Of a stretch of 64,000 nt of DNA, positions 1 to 10,134 are shown one piece after another. The stretch spans positions 9,646,270 to 9,710,269 of the forward strand of contig NC_091188.1 in NCBI RefSeq assembly GCF_040958095.1, written 5' to 3'. This DNA is from Procambarus clarkii. Taxonomy: Eukaryota; Arthropoda; Malacostraca; Decapoda; Cambaridae. A model generated the notes under the pieces. It did no database searches. It was not told where the DNA came from and saw only the letters and a list, made by a program, of their open reading frames with translations. Every line of letters starts with the position of its first letter. The stretch's first letter is position 1. The position numbers were made by a program, and so were the translations under genes.

Positions 1-31
1 CCACACCCCCCCCCCATAATACTCACTATCC

Positions 32-33
<2 letters not shown>

Positions 34-121
<88 letters not shown>

Positions 122-137
122 TGTGTGTCTGTCTGTG

Positions 138-194
<57 letters not shown>

Positions 195-195
195 C

Positions 196-227
<32 letters not shown>

Positions 228-228
228 T
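34..228. repeat. Compound microsatellite (GT)n-(CTGT)n-(CT)n-(CA)n
   Basis: Pure GT from about 34 to 120 passes into CTGT units (121-194), CT (195-215) and CA (216-227). The three long open frames across it are dipeptide artefacts. It abuts the LINE tail that begins at 238. Confidence 0.97.
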
Positions 229-237
229 ATCTCAGGA

Positions 238-428
238 GTAGATAACAAATGGAATGCACTAGGCAGTGATGTGGTGGAGGCTGACTCCATACACAGTTTT
301 AAATGTAGATATGATAGAGCCCAGTAGGCTCAGGAATCTGTACACCTGTTGATTGACAGTTGAGAGGCGGGACCAAAGAGCCAAAGCTCAACCCCGGGAA
401 GCACAGCTAAGTACAATTAGGTAAGTAC
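238..428 (+). mobile_element. LINE-A 3' end (5'-truncated copy)
   Basis: The sequence encodes the C-terminal NKWNALGSDVVEADSIHSFK peptide of the LINE at 16.3-19.7 kb, then its stop and its 3' UTR (GGCGGGACCAAAGAGCC ... GTAAGTAC). The GTAAGTAC end runs straight into an imperfect (AC)n tract at 429-460. This is a typical 5'-truncated retrotransposon copy with no coding capacity. Confidence 0.9.
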
Positions 429-460
429 ACACACACACACGCCGATACACACACACACAC

Positions 461-765
461 AAGGGTCTCGCGGCTGAGTGGACAGCGCTCGTGGGTCGTA
501 GTCCTAATTAGGGACCCGGATTCGATTCCCGGACGAGGCAGAAACAAATCGGCAGAGTTCCTTTCACTCTGATGCTCCTCTTCACCTAGCAGTAACTGGG
601 TACCTGGGAGTTAGACAGCCGCTACGAGCTGTTTCCAGGGGATGTGTGCGCTTGTATAGAGTAATATATGTAATAGACATAATAGCTGAAAAACAGATTG
701 GTTAGAAAGGCGGGTTCCGAGAGCTAATAGCTCGATTCTGCAGGCACAAAATAGTAATTAAACAC
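461..765 (+). mobile_element. SINE-1, tRNA-derived, near full length
   Basis: A tRNA-like head carries an A-box-like GGCTGAGTGGACAGCGC and a B box GATTCGATTCC (about 470-535). A body follows with the motif CACCTAGCAGTAACTGGGTACCTGGGAG, given here in two parts of one continuous stretch, and then a tail containing TTGGTTAGAAAGGCGGG. Heads, bodies or tails of the same family recur at 23636, 27140, 40440, 48358 and 57000. The head carries extra bases and is not a functional tRNA gene. Confidence 0.82.
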
Positions 766-1034
766 ATAACGAAGAGGATAAATACGACGAAAGACAATAA
801 AACTCAACAAGATGTCCATGACAAACTGAAAAAAAATAGTTTAAAAGGGTTTATCGGAAGGACAAAGTAATGAAGCTGAATTCTGATAATAGTAGACCGG
901 ACACAGTTTACATAACGTATAAAGTGGGAGAGGAAATTCTCCTTAAAGCTTATAGGAAAAAAAAAATCTGTGGGTTGAGAGTAGCCTGCGCTCGCAAACG
1001 TTTGATGCAGTATGAGGCTATCAGCTAGAACACT

Positions 1035-1265
1035 TTAGTGATCAAAGTAATTACAAAGTTCCAGGTTCCTCATGCCGCCAGGTCTGATGGGTCTAATGAC
1101 TGGACACTCAATAATGTAGTGTGTATATATAAGATCATGACCCATTTCCTGCTTATAGAGCTTACACACACAGTTTACACATGGAATGCTCAGGGATAGG
1201 AGATTCGTCACCTGTAGCCTGCACCTGCCACAGGTAACGGTAACCCAACATGATCTTGACACCCA
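1035..1265 (-). mobile_element. LINE-B C-terminal fragment (frameshifted)
   Basis: Read on the minus strand, one frame gives GYRYLWQVQ and the next gives CPVIRPIRPGGMRNLELCNY before a stop. This matches the C-terminal region of a non-LTR retrotransposon also seen at 3565, 4346 and 53285. A frameshift lies between the two segments. It is a fossil with no catalytic part. Confidence 0.7.
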
Positions 1266-1824
1266 CTAAGTCGTACTCTCTAGTGGACGGTTGGTGCTGC
1301 TCATATATAAACAGGTTTCAGATCTAAACAAATCATAACTTTTTACACTGGTGCTGTCAGGCCTTAGAGAGTCTGTGATTTCTCTCCTCTTAGACCTGAT
1401 GTTTGGAATAATGGAGATAGCTAGGTCTAGTTCAACTTCATCGCTGTAGCACGCTAATTTGGCTACTATGCCTATGTCATAATGTTATATTTATACGAGA
1501 TGGAATCTTTACAAAATATATTCTAAACTTTTTTACTCAGCAACGAACAACTTATATATATATATCTACTATTAAGAGGGTTTTGCTGTCTGTCTTGCAG
1601 AAGTTTGCAAGTGCTTGAAGAGCAGACTGAAGCATAAAACAACTTCGCCAAAGTATTTTAGCGTACTAGTAGCTAGTTGTAGTTCAGCTAGTTCAGTTAC
1701 GGAGAGTTCAGCCAGTTATTTAGCTTGACACTTAGTCTGAGTACTAGTATTATTTCAATAAAACCTACAGGCTGGTGCAGTGCGTACTTGGCGATCAGAT
1801 GGAGGGCATTGATCCCATTGGCGT

Positions 1825-1985
1825 AGAGGCGGGACCAAAAGCGGAGCCTAGTCCCCACAGGCACCATTAGGTGAGTACACGTTAGTAGTAGTAAACAGTT
1901 GATTGGTAGTTGATAGGCGGGCCGAAAGAGCAGAGCTCAACCCCCGCAAACACAACTAGGTGAATACAACTAGGTGAATACACGT
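1825..1985 (+). mobile_element. Two short LINE-A 3'-tail fragments
   Basis: Two diverged copies of the LINE-A 3' UTR follow each other: GAGGCGGGACCAAAAGC ... GGTGAGTAC (about 1827-1880) and GATAGGCGGGCCGAAAGAGC ... AGGTGAATAC (about 1912-1983). The second tail is doubled (AACTAGGTGAATAC twice). No coding sequence remains. Confidence 0.7.
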
Positions 1986-2716
1986 ATCAGCATCTGTGAA
2001 TCACCTCCACCAACCTGGCCTCCGGGAACCACAGTACTTGTTGTAACTATGTGATGGAGTGTACCCATATGTAGTAATGGAGCCCCATGAAGCCACTGTT
2101 TGAACTATTTTTGATAGTCCGGAAAAATAAAGCTAAACCCCAAACTTAGATATTCCTAGGCCCTAGCCTAGCACATATATGTACTATATTAGGCAATCAG
2201 ATTTTAGGCCTAAGAGGCTTAGGTTAGCTTTTATTGGCAACATAAATATAACTGTTTTTCTGGTTGGTTCAGATACAATAGTACAAGAGTCAACTTTCTG
2301 GTGGTCCATCATATGTTTGTACTTTCGCCCACATCGTTACTATAGGTACCGTCATATTAGGAGGCTAGGCTCCTTCCTCACACTCTCATTCCACTACAGC
2401 GTAGCCAGCACCCGCCTCCCAGGGGCTCCCATCACTGGGTGGGAAAAGTCGTTTAGTCTTACAAAATCGCGGATCAACAGATTAAAGATTACTGAACACA
2501 TATAGTTAACATTACGCTGCGAGCACCATAGGGGTGCGGAGTTCGTGGAGCAGGACAGCAGCATTGGACAGAGGAAATGAGTTGGAGTAGCAGACATGAG
2601 CTGGATGGTGGTGGTGGTGGTGATGGCTGGAGGAGCTGCATGGTGAGCACAGTGGCTGGGCGGGAGGGAGGCAGTGTAAAGGCCTGGTTACGCAGTGAAA
2701 TAACATTAACGTGATG
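1986..2716. other. No gene recognised
   Basis: Open frames of 61 to 108 codons lack family motifs. A CAC/GTG triplet run near 2605-2625 gives a short His stretch on the minus strand. I see no supported coding or RNA feature. Confidence 0.5.
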
Positions 2717-2830
2717 TATCAGTGAGAAAAATCAGTAGGAGCCATGAGGGAGGATTCGAACCCGCACACTTAGCGATCAGACTCCCAAACACACACACAC
2801 ACCCTAGACCATTACGCCACGACGCGGTCC
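2717..2830 (-). mobile_element. tRNA-derived SINE head
   Basis: The minus strand reads GGACCGCGTCGTGGCGTAAT (A-box region), then GGTCTAGGG, a short (GT)n interruption, and a B box GGGTTCGAATCC. The (GT)5 expansion in the anticodon-arm region and the missing acceptor pairing exclude a working tRNA. Confidence 0.65.
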
Positions 2831-3560
2831 AAGAACTATGCAACGGGGATTTAACTGATTCTTCTAGGTATCCCGAGGCTTACACTGAAGCCCAACCGGG
2901 CTGTTAAGTTGAAGTTTAGTCATTTATTGTTCGATTAGCTGAACAATTAACGATCTTGTGAAGCTGGTTAATCACACATTATATAATCAGTAGTCTTTTT
3001 ATATCACAAGTGATTGAAGGAGTGGTGCACAAGTCTCTATACAAGGTCTGGTTGTGACGGAGATTTGTTTATAGTGACCCAGCGTACATGAGGCAGTCTC
3101 ATTGTTAAAATAAGCAACATTGTTCACAGTGGGAGTCCCAAACAAACCCGTGAATTTGTTGATGATGTAAAGTTTGAGAGGTTGTGATAAACTCTAGAAA
3201 GTCATTATATATGTAGTCTGTCTTATATTTAAGTGAACGCAGCTTACTGAGTCACAATTTCAAGTGTCCAAAATGTTATTAAATTTATGTCTTGGTTTCG
3301 TGATGGGGTTAAGCTTATCATCTGAAGGCTTATTAAGGCCGCAAGCATACCTTAGTCCTGAATAACGCCACCGTAATCTTGAGCTATCAAATAAGTCCAT
3401 TAAAAGTGGAAAACGTTTCAATAGATCCATTCAAGACGAGAACTCTTGAATGAATCTGAAGAAAATAGAGTAGTGCAGAACATGAAATAGCAGATCCATT
3501 GTCTATCACAATTTGTCAAAACATGTGTATTGGGCAAGTAACAAAATCAGTTGACTAACA
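2831..3560. other. No gene recognised
   Basis: AT-rich intergenic DNA with no motif-bearing open frame and no tandem repeat. Confidence 0.5.
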
Positions 3561-3564
3561 GACG

Positions 3565-3965
3565 TTGTCACAGCTCGAATGTTTGATACAGATAGTAATG
3601 TTAGAGATACTTGGCTACAAGTATCTCTGGCAGTTCGGCTTGTATAGGGCTCTAGATGAAGTGAAGTATGCGGTCAAAGACAGGGACACACACACACTAC
3701 GACCCATATTGACTGACTTTCGCCCTCCTGGGCTAAGGTATGCTGAACTGTGTAATTACTATATGAGTACTGGAACACTTGATGATATATTGGAATTGTA
3801 CCCAAGATTAACCATATAATGTATCAAATATATAATGTATGTATGTGATGTAACTATATAACCTGAGCTTGTAAAAGCACCTTAATCACCTTCAGTGATT
3901 AAGTGCTTAATTGCACACTAGTTTCTCTATCAGCTATCTCACCCTGTCAGAGTAAAAGAGACAAA
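3565..3965 (+). mobile_element. LINE-B C-terminal fragment with 3' UTR
   Basis: The fragment encodes LGYKYLWQFGLYRALDEVK, then a diverged Cys/His stretch, LRYAELCNYYM and a stop at 3817-3819. The 3' UTR continues through CTTTAATCACC-like and CTCACCCTGTCAGAG motifs to about 3965. The paralogue at 53285 keeps a clearer CKVCG...HTLEHYILNC motif, so this copy has lost a piece around the cysteines. AT/GT-rich simple sequence follows at 3965-4060. Confidence 0.75.
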
Positions 3966-4194
3966 TGTATGTGAATGCATATGTGTGTATATATATGTAT
4001 ATGTACGTATATATGTGTGTGTGTGTGTGTGTATGTATATGTATAAAGTATATATGGAAGCTGATCAGAATTACATTTCACCTTTGTAAATGCACGTTAA
4101 TGACACTATGTAAAAGACACATCGAACACTTTATGTAGGGCATATCTGTGTATCTATGTATTTACGTATGTAGGTTAGCTTAGCATTTTAAAAG

Positions 4195-4340
4195 TACCGA
4201 ATCACCTTCTGTGGTTGATTGTTCAATAAACCCCTGAACTATATGTTTAACACATCTCTAACCCTGTCCATGGAGGACAGAAGAAAATGTATATATGCTG
4301 GTTAGCATTGTAAATGTTGGGCCACGTCTGTGGTAGAAAA
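4195..4340 (+). mobile_element. LINE-B-type 3' UTR repeat
   Basis: The segment contains CACCCTGTCC-like, GGAGGACAGAAGAAAATG and GGCCACGTCTGTGGTAGAAA motifs and ends in an A-run. It is near identical to 25850-25975 and 54672-54765 and related to 3880-3960. It looks like the 3' end of a LINE family with an A/AAT-rich tail. Confidence 0.7.
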
Positions 4341-4345
4341 AAAAA

Positions 4346-4495
4346 CTACAGCATTACGTCTTAGACTGTGAAAAAATTGAGCCATTTAGAGATGAATCTA
4401 AACACTCGTCTGTACATGCAATGGCAAACCATCTTATTACAAATGATAAAGTATCTGAAATCGTTTGGAGTTTGCCACAAACTTTGCAATGTTAG
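4346..4495 (+). mobile_element. LINE-B C-terminal coding fragment
   Basis: The reading is LQHYVLDCEKIEPFRDESK ... MANHLITNDKVSEI ... LQC then stop at 4493-4495. It aligns with HYILNC-KIEPFRDKSK and ATYLITMDKLPEIL in the minus-strand copy at 53285. It lies immediately 3' of another LINE-B tail, so two insertions are stacked here. Confidence 0.7.
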
Positions 4496-4589
4496 TCACA
4501 GTTAAAACTGCATTTAAATAACAGGAGACCTTCAGTTTAACACGTAAGTGGTTCTTATTGTGTTGAGTACAGTGCAATAAATAATATTA

Positions 4590-4619
4590 GCCCCATGGAC
4601 CCCCGGTTGGGAACCACTG
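4590..4619. mobile_element. Terminal inverted repeat of a hAT-like DNA transposon (fragment)
   Basis: GGACCCCCGGTTGGGAACCACTG is the reverse complement of the CAGTGGTTCCCAACC end typical of many animal hAT elements. I could not find the partner terminus nearby, so only one end is supported. Confidence 0.5.
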
Positions 4620-4710
4620 TTCTGAGTGTGGTGGTGGAGACAGACTCAAGACACAACTTCAAGAGCTTATTTAAATACTTTAGAACTTGTACAGCACACA
4701 CCAAGTTACA

Positions 4711-4806
4711 GCCCCGCTCCTGTGCCAGGTAAGTCCACTACGGACTCGCCATAGCCCGTGCTACTTTGAACATTTTGTTCCCAGTAACTGAATCTAAAAC
4801 AACAAC
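4711..4806 (+). mobile_element. SINE-3, (AAC)n-tailed repeat
   Basis: The core GCCCCGCTCCTGTGCCAGG, followed by the CACTACGGACTCGCCATAGC stretch and the GTAACTGAATCTAAAACAAC tail, recurs at 10579, 26430, 48655 and (inverted) 55702. The last copy has a 10-bp target-site duplication, which shows that the family is mobile. Confidence 0.75.
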
Positions 4807-4945
4807 TGTACAACAGCCTACTGAAGGTGGAGAGGCTGGACAGAAGAGGTCAGCCCCCCGCGCACACAACTAAAGCATATCGGAGATATAGACCCCCAAC
4901 AACTGGTCTAAACAGTGAAGACGGCTACAAGCATAACTGACTTAC

Positions 4946-5470
4946 CTGAGCCGGGCCATCGGGGACGTTCTGCTTGTAGCGGTAAACCTTCTTCTTGTGG
5001 CCGAGGTTGGTCATGCGCTGAGCCTTGAGGAAGTCTGGGGTGTCCTGGGGCAGGAGACAGTCGTTGACGGTGAGGAAGGTGTGCACCGGGGAGGGCTTCA
5101 CCCATCGCAGCACCGGGAACACTGCCTCTTTCCCCGTGGCCGCCACCTTCACGGAGATGCGGTCCACGAACCACCCGGCTCCCACTCCGAATTTCTCAAT
5201 CCAGAACTCGATCCTGACGACGCTCGTCAGGTTGGAGATCTCGGAGTTCCTCTTGAAAGTGGACGTCTGGCCTCGGCAGTTGGTGGTGATGCGGTTGTTG
5301 AGGCGGAGCGTGGAGGACGAGTGGCCCTCGGCGTCGTAAAGGATGACGAACACCTTGGAGTCGGTGCCGGCGCCCCGTCGGTCGCCAGTAACTACGGTGA
5401 TCACTACGTCGTGCTTTGGGCTCTGCTCAACCCCGCCCTCACCGCGACGCTTAACGAACGGACTCTTCAT
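4946..5470 (-). CDS. Lipoxygenase-like first coding exon: PLAT/LH2 domain plus linker (copy A)
   Basis: This exon of 175 codons starts at ATG 5470 (A at -3, acceptable context) and ends at 4946, where CAG/GTAAG forms a strong donor in phase 0. Residues about 20-117 form a PLAT/LH2 beta-sandwich: VTGDRRGAGTDSKVFVIL near the start and WFVDRISVKV near the end. Then come FPVLRW (118-123), LLPQD (139-143) and a basic/Tyr stretch KKKVYRY (159-165). That order, PLAT then FPxxRW then LPQ then a basic linker, is the N-terminus of animal lipoxygenases, which dioxygenate polyunsaturated fatty acids; PLAT directs membrane and Ca2+ binding. The catalytic iron-binding domain is not in this exon and was not recognised in 1-4945, so it would lie beyond base 1. 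The frame stays open upstream to 5644, so a longer leader is possible. A LOXHD1-like PLAT protein is the alternative, less likely because of the linker. Confidence 0.85.
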
Positions 5471-5815
5471 TGTAGTTAGCAGAGCAGGAAGTGTCTTCCC
5501 CACGGCCTGCGTTGTGACGAAGGTTGACGTTAAGGAGTTTGCTGTTCGATTCTCGCAGCTGTCACGACCTTGAGGGTGTCTGGGGGGTGCAGTAGGACGG
5601 GGAGCAGCAGCGAGGCCCGTGAGCGCTCCTGGTGAGAGCAGCACAACAGTGGTGGCAGCAGTGGAGGAAGACTGGCACTTGTGGCCTGGCTGGGAGGGCC
5701 CGAGTCACTGCCAGCACTGTGGGGCCAACCCGCGGTTTTTTGTTTTTTTTTTTGGTCCAGCTGGCGCAGCGAGGCACACGTGGGCCCCGTCGCTCTCGCG
5801 CGCATCCGCTCACTA
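5471..5815 (-). promoter_or_regulatory. GC-rich leader/possible promoter of copy A
   Basis: Upstream of ATG 5470 the DNA is markedly GC-rich, with CpG dinucleotides to about 5815. That suits a 5' UTR or promoter-proximal region. I found no convincing TATA box or initiator, and an upstream non-coding exon cannot be excluded. Confidence 0.3.
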
Positions 5816-6111
5816 CTAGACCTGATAACTAAGTTTCCTGGACAATATTTCTTGGGTCTTGCGTCTTATGTCTCTCAGTCGTCACCTGCTGAGCGAGCAA
5901 GGGCGGCACCCACCTTGCCTCCACGCTACAATAAGGCCATGAGATTAATTATATCCCTTATATTCTCCCGGCAAACACAGGCTTCGATCCATGATATTGC
6001 CTCATTAGCCTTCTTCCTGCTGCTTATCTCTCTAACATGAGTGTATCACCACTCTCTTGTTATATATCTCTCTCTTGTCAGTGAAGATAGTCCTCATTAT
6101 GATACAGTAGT

Positions 6112-6330
6112 TCCGCGAGCGCTTTGTTATGGGTTCGTATCCTGGCCGGGGAGGATTTACTGGGCGCAAATCCTTAACTGTAGCCTCTGTTTAACTCAAC
6201 AGTAAAATGTGTACTTGGTTGTAACAACGATTCTTCGCGGCGGGGATCGTATTCCAGGGACCTGCCCGAAACGCTACGCGTACTAGTGGCTGTACAAGAA
6301 TGTAACAACTCTTGTATATATCTCGAAAAA
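6112..6330 (+). mobile_element. SINE fragment
   Basis: A B-box-like GGGTTCGTATCCTGG is followed by GGGGAGGATTTACTGGGCGC and later by GACCTGCCCGAAACGCTACG and TAGTGGCTGTACAAGAATGT. The last parts recur diverged at 44093-44150. The tRNA head is 5'-truncated. Confidence 0.6.
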
Positions 6331-6439
6331 AAAAGATGTATTCCAATTTTCTATAAATCACGTGTAACCCTTATTGTGTTCGAGTTTTTGGGAACAATTT
6401 GTGACGCTTTATTGTATGTTAGTGTTGAGGAACTATGCT

Positions 6440-6562
6440 GGTGTGGCGCAGGTGTGTGTGTGGGGGCAGCAGGTGTGTGTGGGGGAGAGCAGGTGTGTGT
6501 GTGTGGGGGCAGCAGGTGTGTGTGGGGGAGAGCAGGTGTGTGTGTGGGGGCAGCATATGTGT
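6440..6562. repeat. G-rich minisatellite
   Basis: Alternating units GTGTGTGGGGGCAGCAG and GTGTGTGGGGGAGAGCAG are repeated about five times. The G-runs could form quadruplexes. Confidence 0.85.
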
Positions 6563-7219
6563 ATGGGCCAGCCAGTAGACCTGGGGCTCCCTTCACCCTG
6601 CCGGACCAGTCAGTTGTAAGCCAAACTTAAGCAGGGTGAGAGATATTGAGACTCCTGGAAGGTACACACCTGCCAAGTTGAGAGGCGTGTCAACACACAC
6701 CTGAGAGGTCCCCTCAGCGATGCTCCGGCAGGCCACACAAGCACACAAAGATTAAAATGGACCTCATCCGCCCTCTTTGTCAGCCACGCTGCCACCGTCA
6801 CATACAGACGTTAGAAATACCTTTGGAGAACATGTCTGGGAGTACCAGAGTTCAACAAGATATACTTAAGATAATTATGAAGTGAAGGCGTTGCGCTAGT
6901 TTGACTCGCGCCTCGAAGGAATATGAGCACTGAGTGAAGGAATGGTGCCTAAACTTCAGGCAGGACCGTCGGGCATCGAACCCCCCCACCCCCCTCGACC
7001 TGCAAAAACGTGAGAACGTCGCTGTTAACCGATTGCTGCAAGTGCTGCTTTAGCGAGACTTGGGAACGGAAGCACATGGGACCTTAACGTTAAGAATGAC
7101 TCTTATCGTAAACACATGCAGACTGGTTGCTTAATAAATGTAAACACGGCCGCCACGATTAAGGAAAGATGTACACATTTCGTATTTGGTTGGTTGCACG
7201 CATGCTTGACGAATCGTAT
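6563..7219. other. No gene recognised
   Basis: No coding motif seen. Bases about 7120-7190 (TTAATAAATGTAAACACGGC ... GGAAAGATGTACACATTTCG) resemble the inner 3' part of MITE-1 (37198, 58808) and may be an old, diverged copy. Confidence 0.4.
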
Positions 7220-7365
7220 ACCTGAGATGGTTTCTGGGCTTAGTGTCCCCGCGGCCCGGTCATCGCTCAGGCCTCTTCGTTGCTGGACTGGTCAACCAGG
7301 CTTTTGGACGCGGCTGCTCGCAGCCTGACGTATGAATAACAGCCTGGTTGATCTGGCCTAGCCAC
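7220..7365 (+). mobile_element. LINE-C 3'-end-like fragment
   Basis: The motif GGGCTTAGTGTCCCCGCGGC is followed by a reading GQPGFWTRLLAA and CAGCCTGGTTGATC. It resembles the C-terminal DQPGC...SLVDQ region of the LINE at 14947-15826 combined with a SINE-1-associated segment. Confidence 0.5.
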
Positions 7366-7766
7366 GGAGATAACACCATCCAATAACCTTATATCCACCA
7401 CACCAACTCTTAGAACGCAACACGCCTCTGCATGATCATAAGCCTATGCACGCTGCAACCACGTACGTATATGTGAGAGTGGAATTTGTTGCACTCGCTC
7501 TCGTTAATAAAAGTACACAATACAAAAATATGAGCGGATCTTGTATCCGTTTGTATCGTGATAAGAGATCCGGTGTGAGTTTACACCCAGCAAGACAGCA
7601 TCTTCTTAGCCATGCGTATCTTATGAGTGTTTTAATGAGTGTATTTTGTGAGTTATTTAAGCGTGTGCTGCGAATATGTACTATGTTATGAGTGCATTAT
7701 GAACGAGTATGAGTGTTCACGAATGTGTATCACGAGTGTATTATATATATATTGTGTAGGAGTGGT

Positions 7767-7783
7767 GGGGGGGGGGGGGGGGG
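7767..7783. repeat. Poly(G) tract
   Basis: About 17 consecutive G residues. Such tracts are hard to sequence, so the length is uncertain. Confidence 0.9.
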
Positions 7784-7854
7784 TTCAGCCCGCCCTCTTA
7801 AGATTTCCAACCGTCAAGAAAACGGTCAATTCAGTGTGTCCTCTCCTAACCTAC

Positions 7855-7965
7855 CACAGGATCCAAAACAGAAAAACGGGACAGTACGTCACTTTCACGA
7901 GCCGATTCCATTTTCTACTACGACAATTTTTAGCCTTATGTAACGCATACGAGCGAAAAGTTAGT
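7855..7965 (+). repeat. Dispersed repeat shared with 46248-46365
   Basis: Both copies share a GGGACAGT-CGTCACTTTC segment, AGCCGATT-CATTT and ATACGAGCGAAAAG in the same order over about 105 bp. The family is unknown. Confidence 0.65.
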
Positions 7966-7969
7966 TTAG

Positions 7970-8330
7970 TTTAGCTCATTTATTAATGCACCTCATACCC
8001 ATCTTGTGGGCGGTAGTGGAAAGGGTTACAGAGGCACATAATGGGCTCAGGGACTGAACCCCACAATTCATTTAGCTAAGCAAGTTACAATCTTGATGAG
8101 CTCTAACTAGAGCTCATCAAGCTCTAACTTGATGAGTGTAACTCATCAACCTCTTCGGCTTGATAACTACACTCTAACTTGATGAGTGTAACTAGCTCAA
8201 TCTTGATTTTGAGCTAGTTACAAAATTCAGTATAAGTCATCACATCAACAGTGGGTTCGAGATCGACCTCAAGTACAGGTTCTAAATTAAGCAACTGACA
8301 TGTGGAGAGTTAGTGTCACAATTGATATGT
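7970..8330. repeat. Dispersed repeat with nested inverted repeats
   Basis: It begins with a TTTATTAATGCACCTCATAC segment like that at 52980. Bases 8092-8222 then hold several overlapping inverted copies of CTTGATGAG and AGCTCATCAAG separated by 5 to 60 bp. The RNA or single strand could fold into alternative hairpins. A non-autonomous DNA element is plausible; no transposase is present. Confidence 0.6.
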
Positions 8331-8484
8331 TTGTCCTGCACACCGCCCCCCCCCCATCCAGTGGGCAGCGGTGGATAGGTTACAGTCACTCAGTTACTAC
8401 CTACAGTTAGCAAACTGGGGATATTTGGCTAAGATTTCTGGTAGCAGATCAAGCGAAAAAGCAACGTTCTTTGTAGGAGAACAG

Positions 8485-8760
8485 GTTGTGGGGAGGGGGG
8501 GGGGAAGATGGGGAGATGCTGGGAGGTGGGAGGAGTTGGCAGTAGAATGAATAAGAGAAAACGGATCAGGGGGGAAGGGGGGGGGGGGATACTGTTGAGA
8601 TCAAGGATGCCCCGCAGATGGTGTGTGGTGGGATGCTGAGACAGGGGGAGCAGTACGGGGAGAGGAGGTGCAGTGCTAGGGGAGGGGGGGGGGAGGGCAT
8701 GAGAGGTGAGGTGCAGGAGGGAACATTGAAGAGAGTATTGGAGCAGGCGGCGTTGAAGGG
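8485..8760. repeat. Polypurine (G/A-rich) tract
   Basis: The + strand is dominated by G and A with several runs of 8 to 11 Gs (for example around 8495, 8580 and 8685). It is low complexity and non-coding. Confidence 0.7.
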
Positions 8761-8765
8761 GTGCG

Positions 8766-8973
8766 TGTACTCACCTATTTGTGGTTGCGGGGGTTGAGCG
8801 CTGGCTCTTTGGTCCCGCCTCTCAACCGTCAATCAACTGGTGTACAGGTTCCTGAGCCTATTGGACTCTATCATATCTACACTTGAAACTGTGTATGGAG
8901 TCAGCCTCCACCACATCACTGCCTTAAGCATTCCATTTGTCAACTACTCTGACACTAAAAAAATTCTTTCTAA

Positions 8974-8977
<4 letters not shown>
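8766..8977 (-). mobile_element. LINE-A 3' end
   Basis: The minus-strand copy runs from the conserved C-terminal peptide (KWNA with SDV/SIH remnants) through the UTR to GTAC at 8766. Its upstream end abuts a (GT)n/(AC)n hairpin at 8978-9080. Confidence 0.88.
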
Positions 8978-9032
<55 letters not shown>

Positions 9033-9046
9033 GGAGGTATATATCT

Positions 9047-9080
<34 letters not shown>
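8978..9080. repeat. (GT)n-(AC)n inverted microsatellite hairpin
   Basis: A GT run (with one TTT interruption) of about 55 bp is followed by TGGAGGTATATATCTCCA and then about 40 bp of AC. The two arms are complementary, so the strand can fold into a long hairpin with a TATA-containing loop. Confidence 0.9.
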
Positions 9081-9083
<3 letters not shown>

Positions 9084-9976
9084 ATGGAAAGTGAAGGAGC
9101 ATCACAGCTGAAGGTGAATGGTTTCAAGATGAGAGTAGTCTCCCTCTCTATATATATGTTGTGAAGTCTAATCTTTCACCAGGCTTTTAGTGCATTTTGT
9201 GCTGGTGTATCTGTGAACAAGTCTGTGGGTCTGAGGGGGGTGAGTCTGTTATCTCTCTTGTATTTATGAATCTTTATCGTTCTTGTGTCTGTCAGTCTGT
9301 TATCCAGCCCATCCTCTAAACAAAAACCCAAAGACCATTCCATGCATCCGCTAACCCCCCCCCCCCAGCTGTTTATGAATGAAAAACGGTTTACACAAGA
9401 CTCACAACTGATGACGTCCGAACACTTCCTGAACAAGTGCTTCACTGACGACTCTTATTCGAACCACAACGCTGTAAATGCTTCACCCACGTACTACGAA
9501 TACAAATAATCGCCAACAGAACTTAAACACCTAACCTAACCAATGCCTAAATATGCACAATATGCTAATATATAATTATAATAATTTATATTTGAGAAAA
9601 GTTCAGTTTGAATTTTGAATGAACAGAATGAATTGATGACTGCGTCTTTGGGGTCGACCGCTGGATAGAATGGACTTGGTCCGAGGACTGGTTGCTGTTA
9701 TCACTCCAGGGTCTGAGGAGATTAACCCGTACTAATGAAACCATTACTCAAGGATAACATTGACAGATGTTGATAAGATTAACGGTAATCAAACTACAGT
9801 GTAAAGATAGTCTAGTGCCGTTGTTTCGTCTTGGTGAAGTCTTCATACTTCAGCTCCTTGTCCTCTCACCATCTTGTAAGCGATATATCTCACCATGTAA
9901 GCGATATATCTCACCATGTAAGCGATACATAGCCTCAGACGCAGGCGAAGAGTCACAATAACGTGGCTAAAGTAAG
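9081..9976. other. No gene recognised; one short tandem repeat
   Basis: The only structure is a 21-bp unit TGTAAGCGATATATCTCACC repeated about three times (9874-9930). Open frames here carry no motif. Confidence 0.5.
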
Positions 9977-10134
9977 TTGACCAGACCACACACTAGAAGG
10001 TGAAGAGACGACAACGTTTCGGTCCGTCCTGGACCATTCTCTAGTCGATGGTGACAAGACAATCGACTTGAGAATGGTCCAGGACGGACCGAAACGTCGT
10101 CGTCCCTTCACCTTCTAATGTGTGGTCTGGTCAA
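9977..10134. mobile_element. Palindromic foldback element, 158 bp
   Basis: TTGACCAGACCACACACTAG at the left end is mirrored by the complement at the right end (TGTGTGGTCTGGTCAA). The arms, each about 70 bp, include GGTCCGTCCTGGACCATTCT and its complement with few mismatches. The loop is about 20 bp near GATGGTGACAAGACAATC. It is MITE-like or foldback-like and has no coding capacity. Confidence 0.85.

Noticed and set aside
461-540. Functional tRNA gene
   Set aside because: Has A- and B-box-like sequence but extra bases, no matching acceptor arm and a SINE body attached.
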